Positions 1 through 12,075 of a stretch of DNA of 64,000 nt are shown one piece after another. The notes below the pieces were generated by a model. That model saw only the letters and a list, made by a program, of their open reading frames with translations, had not been told where the DNA came from and ran no database searches. Source of the stretch: Akebia trifoliata (Eukaryota; Streptophyta; Magnoliopsida; Ranunculales; Lardizabalaceae); contig CM030706.1 in assembly GCA_017979445.1 (NCBI GenBank), positions 18,276,967 through 18,340,966 on the forward strand, given 5' to 3'. Both the position numbers and the translations under genes were made by a program. Within the stretch, counting starts at the first letter, position 1; every line of letters begins with the position of its first letter.

Positions 1-51
1 TATTTTTTCTAGGAGTACTACTCTACCTACTCGGGATGAAAGAGTAATGAA
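1..51 (-). repeat. Edge of 52-bp tandem array in 3' UTR of element 1
   Basis: These bases are the reverse complement of the 52-bp unit that fills 53990-55238 in element 2; the shared core is gagtaggtagagta. Only one partial unit is visible at the window edge. Confidence 0.7.
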
Positions 52-925
52 CTATCTAAGCAAAATCGGAGAAAACCCTCGGCGGTATCTAGCTGAGCAA
101 AATCCGAGAAAACCCTCGATGGTATCTAGCTGAGCATAATCCAAGAAAACCATCGGTGGTATCTGAGCAAAATCCGAGAAAACCCTCGATGGTGTCTGAC
201 TGAGCATAATCTGAGAAAACCGGTATCTGGTTAAGCATAATCCGAGAAAACCCTCAGCGGTATCTAAGTAAAATCCAAAAATCTTTGGCGGCATTTGAGA
301 AAAATCTGAGAAAACTCTCGGTGGTATCTAAGCAAAATTTAAGAAAACCTTGGCGGTATTTGAGTAAAGTCTGAGAAAACCCTTAACGGCATCTAAGCAA
401 AATCTGATAAAACCCTCGGCAATATTTAAGCAAGATCTGAGAAAACCCTCAGCGGCATCTGAGCAAAATTTGAAAAAACCTGAGAAACCCTCGACGGCAT
501 CTAAGCAAAATCTAAGTAAAATTCGAGAAAACCTTTGGCGGTATCTGAGCAAAATCCGAGAAAATCCTTGACGGCATCTAAGCAAAATTCGAGAAACCCT
601 CGACGGTATTTGAGCAAAATCTGAGAAAACCCTTGACTGTATCTGAGCAAAATCCTAGAAAATCCTCGGTAGCATCTGAGCAAAATTTGAGAAAATCCTC
701 GATGGTATCTAAGAAACCCTTGGCGATATCTGAGCAAAATTTGAGAAAATCCTTGGCAATATCTGAACAAAATCTAAGAAAATCCTCAGCGGTATCTAAG
801 CAAAATCAGAGAAACCTTCGGCAGTATCTGAGCAAAATTTGAGAAAACCCTCGACGGTATTTAAGCAAAATCTGAGAAAACCCTCGGCGGTATCTGAGCA
901 AAATCCGAGAAAACCTTCGATGGAA
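52..925 (-). repeat. 33-bp tandem array, about 26 diverged units, 3' UTR of element 1
   Basis: The unit contains gagaaaaccctcggcggta followed by tctgagcaaaatcc. Because 33 is divisible by three, stops are rare on both strands and the array produces long spurious frames. A related 34-bp version occurs in element 3 at 59381-59650. Units differ by scattered substitutions and a few shortened copies, for example near 475-500 and 700-720. Confidence 0.9.
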
Positions 926-2390
926 TCTGAAAATGAATGAATAAATCTGGAAAAGATTGGATGAATCTGATAAAGAATGAATAAATATGGGAAGGAGTCA
1001 ATGTATCTAAGAAAGAAAGAATGCCCTATCTCTTATTCTATGTGAAAGGGTAATGAGTTAATCTCTAGGCAAAACCAAATATGAGATCAGAAACACTTCT
1101 GTTTGAACCTCAAGGTTTTTTAAAAATTTTACGAATTTTTTAACTTTTTTGTACCTCAGGGATTTTCAAAAAGTTGCTATCAAGAGGGTAACCTTAAATT
1201 CAGGGTTCCCATTATCCTTTAGGATTAACATTGATCAAGCATGAGAACAAAATGCCCCTAGTTTGATAGGAAACACTGCACTAAAGATTATTGAGCACAG
1301 TTTTAAAAAAAATACCCCCAATATAAGTGAAAAAATTACACGCCATAGAAAAAGGAGAAGTGCCCCTTGTAACGAAGGTGTGAAATATTTGATTACCATA
1401 AGCGCAATAAAGATTCAACATTTAATTTTGACTTTTTTTATTAAAGATTTTGAGTTAGGCTCAAGAGGACAAAATATTTCTTTTTGAGATTCATTATAGA
1501 ATCCACCATTTTCCCTCTTAGTTCACTTAAGGAATTAGAAAATTTTCAGATCAATCGTAGACGATACTCTTGACTTTTAAGTCTTTGCTTGGTTTAAGCC
1601 AGGTACTGAAACTTGGTTATTCGAACTTTTGATGTTTCGACTCGAATTGCCTTTTAACTTTTCAATTCAACGAAGATTTTTTTATTGTTTTAACTTTGTC
1701 CTAGATTGTCCTTTCAGGTTTTCAATCTAGCGGACGTGCTCTAACTTTTGCCTGTATCGCCTTTTCAGGTTTTCGATCTAGCGAGCTTATATTTTTTATG
1801 TTTGCTCTGATTATTGTCAAGATCGTCCTTTCGGATTTTCAACCTTGTGAGCTTACCTTAATTTTTTCCTAAGTAGCCCTTTCAGGTTTTCAACCTAATA
1901 GGCCCAATTTTTTATTTCTTCATTTTTAAACTTCTGGAGTTATTGTCTGATCATGATTTACTACCTTCCTTGAATTTTTTGCACGATACTTTGGAGGACT
2001 TTCATGGGTAGGCTTAGGACTGGGCATAAAAAAAAGAAATTTTGAGGCTCAAAAACCTAAATGCCCCTTGTGTGGCATTTCTTTTAAATTGTTTCCTCTT
2101 TCTTCAATTTTTCTTCCCCATTTTGAGAATATTTTTTTTTTCGATTTTTTTCTTCTTTGTGAGGGAATATATTTTTTATTTTGAAGTGGTCGGGCCTGAA
2201 ATAACTTCTCAAGTTGTCTACGTACCCCAGAATTTTGGGATTAAACCAAAACATAGTTCGAATTTTTCCTCCCCTAGGTTGGACGATTAAGCTGAGCAAG
2301 AAAAATGCATTTTTTTTTAAAAAGGCTGCAAAGGGCTAAGAAAGGAAATATTGAACTAGGTAACAGGAAATTAGTTCGGTCGAAGATGAC
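926..2390 (-). other. 3' untranslated region of element 1 with short internal repeats
   Basis: No gene is visible. The stretch aligns with 59650-61120 in element 3 and with the reverse complement of about 52600-53985 in element 2. It contains three imperfect copies of a segment with the core aatgcccctagt (about 1250-1380) and about four copies of a roughly 50-bp segment with the core ctttcaggttttcaa (about 1690-1910). The block around 2030-2100, with core aaatgccccttgtgtggcat, is nearly identical in elements 1 and 3. Confidence 0.75.
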
Positions 2391-3450
2391 CTCCTTAAAT
2401 GTAGTATCGCTTGATTTAGTCAAGGTTTGTTGATTCTAGTAATTCAATTTTATCATGATCTTGAAGTCTGGTGGCTTTTCCAGATAGTATTTTCTTAGTG
2501 AATTATCTTTCCAATTAGATTCAGACTTCTTTATACAATCGAGGAGGAGTGCTTAATTTTCTTTGAAGTCTGATGGTTAAATCCTAGACTTGTAAGTGAC
2601 GAACTTTAACCTTCTTGTCAAACGTGTGAGCAATTCTTTTTTGATAAATTTGCACGTGGTACAAAACTCTAAGTTATTTTTCTTCAATCGAGTTTAGCTC
2701 TTCATACTCAATGGCGAGCCTAGTCTATTTCTAGCAATTGATTTTCCATCAAGACCTTGAGATATGGGATTTCCATTTCAATTGGTAAGATTGCTTCCAT
2801 ATCATACATTAGAGAATATGGAGTGACTCTAGTGGAAGACTGTATTGAAGTACGATATGCCCACAGTGTGAATGATAATTTCTCTGATCAATTCCGGTGT
2901 AATTAATACATTTTCGCAATGATTATTTTGAAACTTTTTATTAGCTGCTTCAACCTTTCCATTTGTCCGAGAATAGTAATCTATTCTGGGAACTCTACTA
3001 TTTTGAGAAGTCCAACACTAATACATTTTATAACATCTTCCTTGATCTCATTTTATTGAGTTAGTATCTATTTTTTGTCGAATAACACCCAAGCTTGCAC
3101 CTAACATATTCTCATACGATCAAGTCTTTTAAAATTTTTGAGTAAATTCATTATCCCCTCGTGTTCCTCTAGGGATAGGATGGTTTCTACTTGAATTTCT
3201 TGGGATTTTTTTTTGTTCCGAGATCAATGACCTTTGCTTTCTCAATTAAAGGTTGAGCCCGACCATTATCTTCTTGTTCAGGAAAGAATCTATCATTGAA
3301 GTCAGATTATTAGTTAATCCGTTCATGCGTTCGAGGTATTCAAAAATTTCCTTTATGCAATCAAATTCAGATGGAACGACAAAAACCTCTATAGACTCGA
3401 CAAACTAACTCGACTCAATAGGAAAAGAATAGACTCAATCTAAAGAAGAC
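2391..3450 (-). pseudogene. Integrase and pre-RT linker remnant of element 1
   Basis: On the minus strand, 3450 to about 3125 corresponds to the linker before reverse transcriptase. It contains a decayed version of the WSYEDM motif that is clear in element 2 at 51955-51972. The sequence then passes through a short unassigned segment to the integrase part around the third catalytic residue (TNGKVEAANK near 2960-2935) and on to the integrase C-terminus ending near 2391. RT, RNase H, the integrase zinc finger and the first two catalytic aspartates are missing. Stops and frameshifts are frequent. The same pieces are joined in the same order in element 2, so the deletions probably predate both insertions. 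Confidence 0.75.
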
Positions 3451-5080
3451 ATGACCTTACTGGAAAAAAAGAACTCGAGCTAACCCAAATGACTCATGAA
3501 AACTCAAGACAACTACCCACAACGGGCTTTGATTAGGACTGAGGACTAAGACATTGCTTACAACCAGCAGGACTAAGGTACTATGATCTTCAAGGAACAA
3601 TTGTGTAATTTTAAAATATTTTGGGGTCATTTCTGACAATTCACTTGGTGTTGATGTTCGTTCTAACTGACCGGACTAGTGACCCTAACAAAATGGTGAA
3701 TAATTGAGCTTAGGTGCAATGATAACCTTGTAACCCCATTAACGGTGGATTACCAGTTTCAGTGTTATCCCCTTGATAACATTTTAATGAATCCTAAGAA
3801 TTTATTAAATTCTGTGCACCAATCCATAAAAAAATTCATTCATACAATGATTATTCAGAAGGAAAATAATTTTATTGTATTCTTGAAAATTATTGACAAA
3901 TAATGTTTTATTGAATAAAAACTTCACAAATCTGATTATTTTTTACAATCATTTTCCTTTTAGAAAAATATATTTGAATAATTTTTCAAAGTCCATGCAA
4001 AAAAATAGATTTTTTAATAAAAATCATCTTTTTAGAAAAATATATTTCAGAAATGCAAAAAATAGGACTTTTGTAAATCATTTTTCTTCATTTTCTTTTC
4101 TTTTGGAAAACATTTTTTTTCTTTTGAAATGGTTTGGGACCCGAATTAGAAAAATGTTTGAATACCATTTTGATTTGAATGGTTCAACCCATCATGATTA
4201 TTAGACCAAGATGGACTGGGTCATTATGAATCATTAACACTTTAAAATGGATTCTTTATTGGATAGGTGCACCCATTGATATAATAGATTTGAATCAGGT
4301 TAAACAAAAAGTTTGGTTATGTAATAAAGCTGTAACTTCCTGATCTCAACATTTGTAAAGTCCATTTTCGAAAAGCAACTCGGAACACCCATGATAAGTT
4401 CGAGTCGTGACCTATAGGGAGGTTTCTAGACTCTAGGTTTACTACGTGCAATGTAATTTATCTGGCTACCCTTGTCCAAGTACACCTATATACCTCTTGA
4501 GCATACTCAATCAGACGGTACATGGTGACTTGGTTTGATATATCGTATAGGTGATAATCTAAGACTCCAACTCAAATCTCTGAAGTCAAAAAACAGCTAG
4601 TTTAATCCTCAGTTGAGAGGTGGTGCACAATACTGAGTAAGGGCAATCTTAAGTCACCTCTCTCTAGAATAGACATAGTCTATCCCCGTTGTACTGTAGT
4701 ACATCGGGGCAGGATATCGCTTAGGCACTAATTTTAACCAAGAAGTGCAGTTGGTGAACTTAGATTAACTTTGATATACCGTATAGGTATGAGTCTAGGG
4801 TTGGTGATCGGGACATGTGACTGTGCGGCTTACAATATGATAAAAGGCTTAGGTCGCCCCAACATGGGTGCATCGATATACCTTTCAGAATCACTTGATC
4901 AAATGGTACTGATGCCCCAGTTTTATATACATTAAGTTACATGGCTGGAGTTTTAGGTTTCATGAATGACGTTGCATCTCTGAGGAGATCGGACCACACA
5001 CTAGTGTCACGTTGGCTATAAGGGACATGCAAGCATGCAATGTAGTAAAATAAACGTGTCAATGATGTGTGCAAAATAGG
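3451..5080 (-). other. Distal leader of element 1, non-coding
   Basis: This stretch aligns in reverse orientation with about 49890-51600 of element 2; for example, 4960-5050 matches 49930-50020. I see no supported gene. Open frames here are short and not shared with the element 2 copy. Confidence 0.75.
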
Positions 5081-6813
5081 TGAAAGCGCCCTCGATCAGC
5101 GGGGTGCGCGGATCCGCTTTTGACTCTTGAGGTTTGGGAGTCGCCACCTAGTTATTATGGTCTAGGAACCAAACTGACTCTAAATCGGATAATGAATTAA
5201 TCTACTACAAAAAATCTGAATCCGGGGATCATGTTACGGGGTTGGAAGGTGTTAGGCACCAACCCCGCCCGACCATTGCCGGTCTCTACTTATCCCAAAT
5301 AAATCTACATTGCTAATGACAAACCTAGATTAAAAAATAATAAAAATCTTACCTTCGATCTGCAAAAGTGCTATTCCCTCAGATCTGGTGAAAACGGCTC
5401 CTTGTACCGTATTCCTTATTTCGTTCTATCTCTGGATCTGATTTCTGATCTCCGAGGTAAGGTATCTCCTTCTTGGATCTGGGTGCTTCGAATTTGTTGT
5501 GGATTTTGGGGGTGTTTTTGAAAGATTTCTGGGTATTTTTTAAGGATAAAATCGAAGTAGGGGTGTTAGGTAAGGAGTTGGGACTCCAAAATTAGGGCTT
5601 TGGAGAGGTTGTGGAGGCTTCTTCACCTACTTTATCTAGGATTTTTTCTTTGATACTAAAATAGGGTGTGGAGACTCCTATTTATAAAGTTTTTTTAGGA
5701 GAATTAAGGTTTGATTAGGGTTTCTTTTTAGGATTTCAATTAGGGTTTAGACTTTGGTCTCATGAGATGGACTTAATCTTTAGGTTTTGACTTTAATCTT
5801 ATGAGATTGACTTAATTAGTTTAGATTAGGGTTTTGATTTTGAGTTTTGACTTTAGTCTTATGAGATTGACTTGATTAATTTAGATTAGGGTTTTGATTT
5901 AGGGTTTTGACTTTAGTCTTATGAGATTGACTTTAATACTTGACTTTAGTCTTACTTAATTGACTTTAATTTTGACTTTAGTCTTATTTGATTGACTTTA
6001 ATATCTTGACTTTAGTCTTGCTTGATTGACTTTAAATTTTTGGAGAACCCCTCTCTATTATATCTTTAATTCTTTGGACCCCCAAATGGAGGGGTCCTTA
6101 AAGAAATATCTTGCGAACCATCAACAATTTTGCCTGAAAGCCTGATTGATCGATTTTTTTGTTCAAATTTAAAATTAATTTTATTAATATTTCACTTTAC
6201 GTTATTTAATGATTTATTTATTAATTTGAAATTTTTAATTATTAAAATTGTGAAATTACCATTTTGCCCTCGGAGAGGATTTTTTACGTTTTAAGTCATT
6301 TTTCCATGTTCCAGGATGTTTTGGAATCAATTTTTCATAAGAAATTCAATGGGAATGTTGGATTTTGTCATTTATGAAGTTTTTTGTATGAAATGGTCAT
6401 GAACTTTATGAGGGGTACTTTTGTAATTTTGTCAAATTTTATGAAAATTGGCGAAGTGGTTTACTTGGTTTCGATTTGTTGTTTTTTGTGTTTGAGTGGG
6501 TTTTCCTAAGCGTAACGTAGGTTCGAGGGTTGTCTTGACGTTAGGGGTATTTTGGTAATTTGATCATTTTTAGTGATTTTATCGTGAAACTTCTTTTTGA
6601 TCTGCAATATGATGATTTCTACGTTTCTGAGATCGTATTTTCTTAGCGTAGCGTGGTTTCTAAGGTTTTGTCAGTTCAAGATACCTCATCCAGATTTCTG
6701 AAACACATCTGGTGACAAAATAAAGTACTGAAATAAATATCCATCATTGGGAACTTTTGCGATCGGGTTGACGACTTGATTAATCAGGCGGATGCAAAAA
6801 TGGGGTGTCTACA
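5081..6813 (-). mobile_element. Solo LTR A of the Tat/Ogre-like family, TSD ATAGG
   Basis: The LTR reads TGAAAGCGCC to GTGTCTACA on the plus strand, so its sense strand is minus. It is 1733 bp long. The five bases before it (5076-5080) and after it (6814-6818) are both atagg, a perfect target-site duplication. There is no primer site beside it and the flanks are both leader sequence of element 1, so this is a solo LTR left by LTR-LTR recombination. A likely TATA box lies at 5679-5686. Repeats of a segment with the core gactttagtcttatgagat fill about 5755-6035. Confidence 0.95.
5679..5686 (-). promoter_or_regulatory. TATA box of solo LTR A
   Basis: The minus strand reads TATAAATAGGAG. The same box is at the equivalent place in the other LTRs: 9490-9497, 41628-41635, 57940-57947 and, as TATATATAGGGG, 47810-47821. 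Its conservation supports it as the LTR promoter. Confidence 0.6.
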
Positions 6814-8876
6814 ATAGGGTGGGGTGTGCCCAGGGCATTTTTGAACAAATGAGCCCATAGGCTTGATCATATCATCACAATATGAATTTCAAATATTGAT
6901 CAAAAAATACAAACAACATCCATAACATTAAATTCGAGACCAAAGCATGCACATCATAGAGATATTTTAATCAGATCATGGCATTTCAAATAATCAATCA
7001 ATGAATATAACACAGAATAATCGATCAAATCCAACATTGAAACATGCAAAAAAATTTTTTTTTTTTTAAATGAACTAAAACAAAAAAAAAATATATTTTT
7101 ATGGTCCAATCAATAATCACTTTGGACGATCTAAAACACATTGAGATTTTCAAATAATATTGAATTGAGGATAGAATGATAATTGTGAAATAAGCAATCA
7201 TGATTTTTTTTTTTAATAAAAGAAAACATAAACCCATGTGGCGCTAGCAAACATTGGTGTGTCCATAGCCAATCTCAATCAACACAGAGAGTTATTTTTT
7301 TCTCAACAATGGTTGCCTGATATGTATTCTCCTTGATGAGATTGAAAGTTCATGATCATGTTTTCTACAAAGAGAAGGGATCTATCATGGAGTCACTCAA
7401 CAATTCCATATCTTCGATCCTTCAATTTGTTTCTTTTATCTCAAGATGCAACCGAAATAGAAGAATCAATGGGCATCCACACATCTACACCAATTTTTTC
7501 AAAATAGATCTGATTTCATCTAACTCCATGGTTTTGAGATCGTTCTAACTTGATAATTTTAGCTAAAATTTCATATTTTTCTCTCTCAATTGCCACAAAT
7601 CTCCCTTGCAATCGTATGATTGTGTTCTTGGGATTTTAAGTAGATTTTCCAATAAAATCTTTCCTATTGCGGATGACAATAATATAAAGAGAGCAACTAA
7701 GGTACGAGCGATCTTTTTCCCCCAATTTCAACTCTACTTTGGTGATCTAGTACAAATCTCCACACAGCCATGGATACAATTTTCCCTTTTAGATTAAATT
7801 TAATAGAAATAAAAAACCAATCAATCAAAAAAAAAAAAATTGGCCAAGGATTTGCTTCTTTAATTCAATCCTCTTTTACGATCTCTGATCTCTCCAACTC
7901 CCAAACAAATAGAAATCAAAATTTAAGCTTTTCTTTTAAAAAAAATGAAAAAAAGAAAAAATGGGTTTCAAGTCAAAACAAAAATCTTCAGTCGAAGCAT
8001 CAATCGGTTTTTAGAAAGAAAATAATAGAGATTTTTTTTTTATCGATCTGAAACAGTACATCGTTTTCTTCGACAAACAAACGAAAGGGTAATTAAACTT
8101 GAATAGATCTCAAGAGGGACTGTCGATTCAGAGTTCGGTGTCTCTTCATCGACAATTTTTTGGTTCCTAAATCGATTGGGATGAGAGATTTTTGTGAAAC
8201 CGATTTGAGACTGGGTAGAACACGATTTGAAACGATGAAAAGAATGGTAGAAATCAGATTGGAATATTAAGAGTTTAATATTAAAAATGATTTTTTACTG
8301 AAAACACACCATCCATTGAATTAAAACCTTAAGGTTTAACAATTAAAAGACTGTTTTTATTAAAGACACCCCCTTTTTAAAAAATTAATTTAAAATCATC
8401 ATTTGTCTTGTTGTTGCTAACAGCAAACCCGAAAATCATTTTCTTTTTTTTTTTGTTTATTTTTTTTTATTGCCAATGGACATACGCCTAAAAAAAATAA
8501 AAAAATTTTAAAGAAAAAAAATAAAATATACTGCCAAAGGGTAGATCGTCCATGCCCAAAAAAACTTCACAATTCAACGATCATCATATCTTTAATTAAC
8601 TTTTTGAAATCTTGCCTTATTTAGGGTCATTCCAAATGACCCTTGATTAAACCATAGAAAATAACATGCCAAAACCAAATATTCAAAGTCCAAACAAATG
8701 CTCAATAATTGAATCAACAAGAATAATAAAAATAAAAATAAATCGATAAACAAACAATTAAAAAATAAAAAAGCAAACTAAAAAAAATAAAAAAATAAAA
8801 AAATAAAAAAATAAAAACTAGGCCGTTTTAGCAATGTTCCCATACTTGGGACTTTTCAAGTTTGATCCTCAATAAT
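6814..8876 (-). other. Proximal leader of element 1, non-coding
   Basis: Next to the primer site the sequence matches 48433-48620 of element 2, and at 6814-7250 it matches 49420-49890 in reverse. Between these blocks the two copies differ: element 2 carries a 193-bp tandem array that I do not find here. An A-rich run with (AAAAAAT)n character lies at about 8775-8815. Small frames at 7333-8051 look fortuitous. Confidence 0.7.
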
Positions 8877-8893
8877 CCCTAGTGGAGTCGTCA
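8877..8893 (-). other. Primer-binding site of element 1, tRNA-Arg type, decayed
   Basis: The minus strand reads TGACGACTCCACTAGGG one base inside the 5' LTR. It differs from TGGCGACTCCACTGGGG, the complement of a plant tRNA-Arg 3' end, by two G-to-A changes. Arg priming is a known trait of Ogre-type elements. Confidence 0.8.
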
Positions 8894-8894
8894 C

Positions 8895-10761
8895 TGAAAG
8901 CACCCTCGATCCGCGAGATGTGTGGATTTTTTTTTTTTGGGGTTTGAGAGTCACTACATAGTTATTACAGTGTAGGAATCGAGCATTGACTCTAAATAGA
9001 TAAAAATAACTAATCTACGAATAAAAATAAAACTATAGTCCAGGGATCACGTTAAGGGGTTGGAAGGTGTTAAGCACCAACCCCGCTTGGCAAATGCCGA
9101 TCTCTACTATTTTCTAAAAAAAGATTACATTGCTAAAAGACCTAAAATCAATAAATAAAAAAAATAAGTATACCTAGATGATCGCAACGATTTGTTCCCT
9201 GAGAGCTGGTGGAGAGACTCTTCGTATGAGATTCCTTACTTTCTTCTGTCACTAGATCTATTTCTAATCTCCAAGTTGAGGTATCTAGATCTAAGTGTTT
9301 TCTATATTTTTTTAAGAGTTTACAGATTTTTTGAAAGGTTTATGGATATTTTTTGAGTAAAAACTGGATTTGAATTATAGGTAAGGAGTTAGGATTTCAA
9401 AATTAGGATTTGGAGAAGACTAGGGAGACTTTTTGACCTACTTTTTCTATGGTTTATTTTGACCTGCGAAATCAGGTTGTGGAGACTCCTATTTATAGAT
9501 TTTTTTGGAAGCGTTAGTGTTTAATTAGGTTTCTTTTAAATAAGGTGAATTAGGGCTTTGACTTAGTCTTATTTGATTGACTAGGTTTCTTTAGATTAGG
9601 ATTTTTTTTAGGGTTTTGACTTAAGTCTTATTTGATTGACTTGGTTTCTTTAGATTAGGGTTTTAATTCTTACGTACAATGAAAGAATATATTTTTGATT
9701 TTTGGAGAACCCCCCCATAATTATATTTTAATTCTTTAGGCTCCTAGGTGGAGGGGTCTTTTAATAAATATCAGGGGGCTCCACTTAAATAAGTGGGTAA
9801 CCATAAACAATTTTGCCTAAGGGCTTGATTGATTAATTTTCTTGGTTCAAAATTTTAAATTAATTTTATTAAGGTTTCACTTTACGTTAATTAATGTTTT
9901 ATTTATTAATTTCAAATTTAAAATTTTTTTAATTAAAAAATTACCATTTTACCCCTAAAGAAACTTTTGCTTTTCAAGTCATTTTTCAATGTTTCAAGAT
10001 ATTTTGGAATCGATTTTTCGTACGGAATTCAATGGGATTATGGTTGCCCACTTAAATAAGTGGGCAACCATAAACAATTTTGCCTGAGGGCTTGATTGAT
10101 TAATTTTCTTGGTTCAAAATTTTAAATTAATTTTATTAAGGTTTCACTTTACGTTAATTAATGTTTTATTTATTAATTTCAAATTTTAAAATTTTTTAAA
10201 TTAAAAAATTACCATTTTACCCCTAAAGAGAACTTTTGTTTTCAAGTCGTTTTTCAATATTTCAAGATATTTTGGAATCGATTTTTCGTACGGAATTTAA
10301 TGGGATTATGGGTTTGTGTCATTTACAAATTTTTTACATGAAATGATTGTGAACCCTATGAGGGGCATTTTCATAATTTTGTTAAATTTGGTGAAAGTTG
10401 GCGAAATGGTTTATTTGATTTCAATTTGTTATTTTATGTGTTCGAAAGGGTTTTCCTAAGTGTAATGTAGGCTTTAGGGATGTTTTGATGTTAGGGGTAT
10501 TTTGGTAATTTGATCATTTTTAGTGATTTTTGTCGTAAAGTTCTTTTTATCTGAAGAATGATGATTTCTACGTTTTGAGGTCTTATTTTCCTAGTGTAGC
10601 ATGGTTTCTAAAGTTTTGTTTGCTTTAGATACCTCATCTGAATTTCTGAAACATATATAGTAACAAAATAGAGCATTGGAACAATCATCTATCATTGAGA
10701 ATCGTTGCAATTGGGTTGATGAATTGACTAATGAGGCAAGTGCAAAAATGGGGTGTTTACA
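8895..10761 (-). repeat. 5' LTR (B) of element 1 with internal duplication
   Basis: The LTR spans TGAAAGCACC to GTGTTTACA (1867 bp) and is followed on its inner side by the primer site. It is longer than its relatives because a 267-bp segment is tandemly duplicated: copies start at 9781 and 10048 with ccacttaaat. The TATA box is at 9490-9497 on the minus strand. Confidence 0.9.
9781..10314 (-). repeat. 267-bp tandem duplication inside LTR B
   Basis: Two adjacent copies begin with ccacttaaataagtggg and run to the block tacggaatt(c/t)aatgggatta. They differ by few bases. None of the other LTR copies in the window has the duplication, so it arose in this lineage or after insertion. Confidence 0.85.
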
Positions 10762-11345
10762 CATAACTGTATTGCTACTCCCATTTCCCACTCTCATAGA
10801 TGGCCTAGCTATAGTAGATGATGTATCTGAGACTGAATTTGAGGGGTTATTTGTCACTTCTGTGTATTGGACCACCTGTTTGGATGATTTTCTAAGCAAC
10901 ATATCTAACCAACAATTTCTCATAGATAATTAGAATCAATATATTCATCAAATGACAGAGTAATTTCATTTTATTAAAATGAATTATTATTAAAAAACAA
11001 CAATTTACACAATTAATCGTATACTATACGTAATCGTCATCATCATCATTAATAAAGTCTTGTTCATCATCGACATATCCTTCGACCAATACACCTTAGA
11101 TATCGTTCCTATTCCAAGTGATAACATCATCATTTGTATCAATTGTATTTTGATGCAACCCTGACTCATTATCTTGGAAAGGTTTTGCTACTACATCATC
11201 TTTCAGTTCTATATTGTATAAGTCTTGTGATTGTGTATTTATTACAACACACCAATCACAATGGGTGTTATTTTTTATATAAAAACTTGTTGTGCTTGAT
11301 TTGCAAGAATGTATGGTTTATTGGTGGTTAAGGTCCATGTAACAT

Positions 11346-11639
11346 TCACAGACTTGAAACCATATTCATTTTGCTTAAGTTCCCCAGGTTTATAACATCC
11401 CACCAATGACATTTGAATAGTATGACCCGATTCCCACATGGATACTTTAGCTCTAAAACATCATTTAAGATGTCATTGTATCCTATGTTACCTATCACCG
11501 AATTAGTATCCTTAGCACTTGTAAAGTTACGTGTTTCTGCAAAGACAAATACTCCACTATTTTGAATTTTTCTTTGGCTATCTTGTTCTTTGGTGTGAAA
11601 TCTAAAGGCATTTACAATGAAGCCCTTAAAACAAATCAC
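11346..11639 (-). pseudogene. TNP2-associated DUF4216-like fragment
   Basis: The 97-residue frame contains VNAFRFHTKEQDSQRKIQNS, then TSAKDTN and a VILFKCHWWDV block. This matches the DUF4216 domain near the C-terminus of CACTA transposases. Its DNA role is not known. The frame stops at 11346. Confidence 0.8.
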
Positions 11640-12075
11640 ATTATGAGAAGGTTCGAGAGTTAATTGATAAATTTGTTCATTTACGTCTTCACCATTTAGT
11701 CACATTTGTAAAACCTATTAAGATCAAACAATGAAATTAATACATTTAAAACTATATTTAAGTGGATTTAATAAATTTTGATGATATTTATTACATACAT
11801 GATGTTTAAACCACTCGGTGAACTCCTTCACATGTTTTTGCTTCACATCCCTAACATTCATGTGATTATGAATGTCTTTAATCATCTATTTGTGTTGATT
11901 GTATAATAAATTATTTCATTAATTAGGGACTACTATCAATTATGAATATAAATAAAAATAATTTGAAATGATTTATCTTACCGAACAAATGGAGTAATTT
12001 CATCACAGTTGTTTAGCACGTATAGAAGAACTTGTTCCCACTCACTCCGTCCTAACATTTGTGACATTGTATTTC

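Larger units (their letters stand above)
1..10761 (-). mobile_element. Element 1: non-autonomous Tat/Ogre-like Ty3/gypsy element, 3' end outside window
   Basis: Read on the minus strand, the element starts with a 5' LTR (10761 to 8895), then a tRNA-Arg primer site (8893 to 8877), a long non-coding leader (8876 to 6814, continuing 5080 to about 3450), a short coding remnant (about 3450 to 2391) and a 3' region of tandem repeats to position 1. A solo LTR of the same family (5081-6813) interrupts the leader. The whole layout matches element 2 (46680-57347) in opposite orientation. Almost all of gag, protease, RT and RNase H is absent, so the element could not have moved without proteins from a relative such as element 3. 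The upstream 5-bp target copy would be 10762-10766 (cataa); its partner lies outside the window. Confidence 0.85.

Noticed and set aside
52..842. Several 60-90-residue frames on both strands with an 11-residue cycle
   Set aside because: They follow from the 33-bp unit length; sequence between units varies without codon preference and the region is 3' UTR of a retroelement.
5081..6813. LTR A as the 3' LTR of element 1
   Set aside because: It has its own perfect target duplication and leader sequence of element 1 continues on both sides; there is no polypurine tract beside it.
7333..8051. Three small plus-strand frames
   Set aside because: Located in the leader of a minus-strand element, AT-rich, without recognisable motifs or conservation in element 2.
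1..10761. Window ends as one large inverted segmental duplication
   Set aside because: The similarity stops at the LTR borders, the flanks outside the LTRs differ and the arrays differ, which fits two insertions of one family.
10591..10923. 110-residue minus-strand frame and the overlapping plus-strand frame at 10676-10933
   Set aside because: They cross the LTR border at 10761 and carry no family motif.
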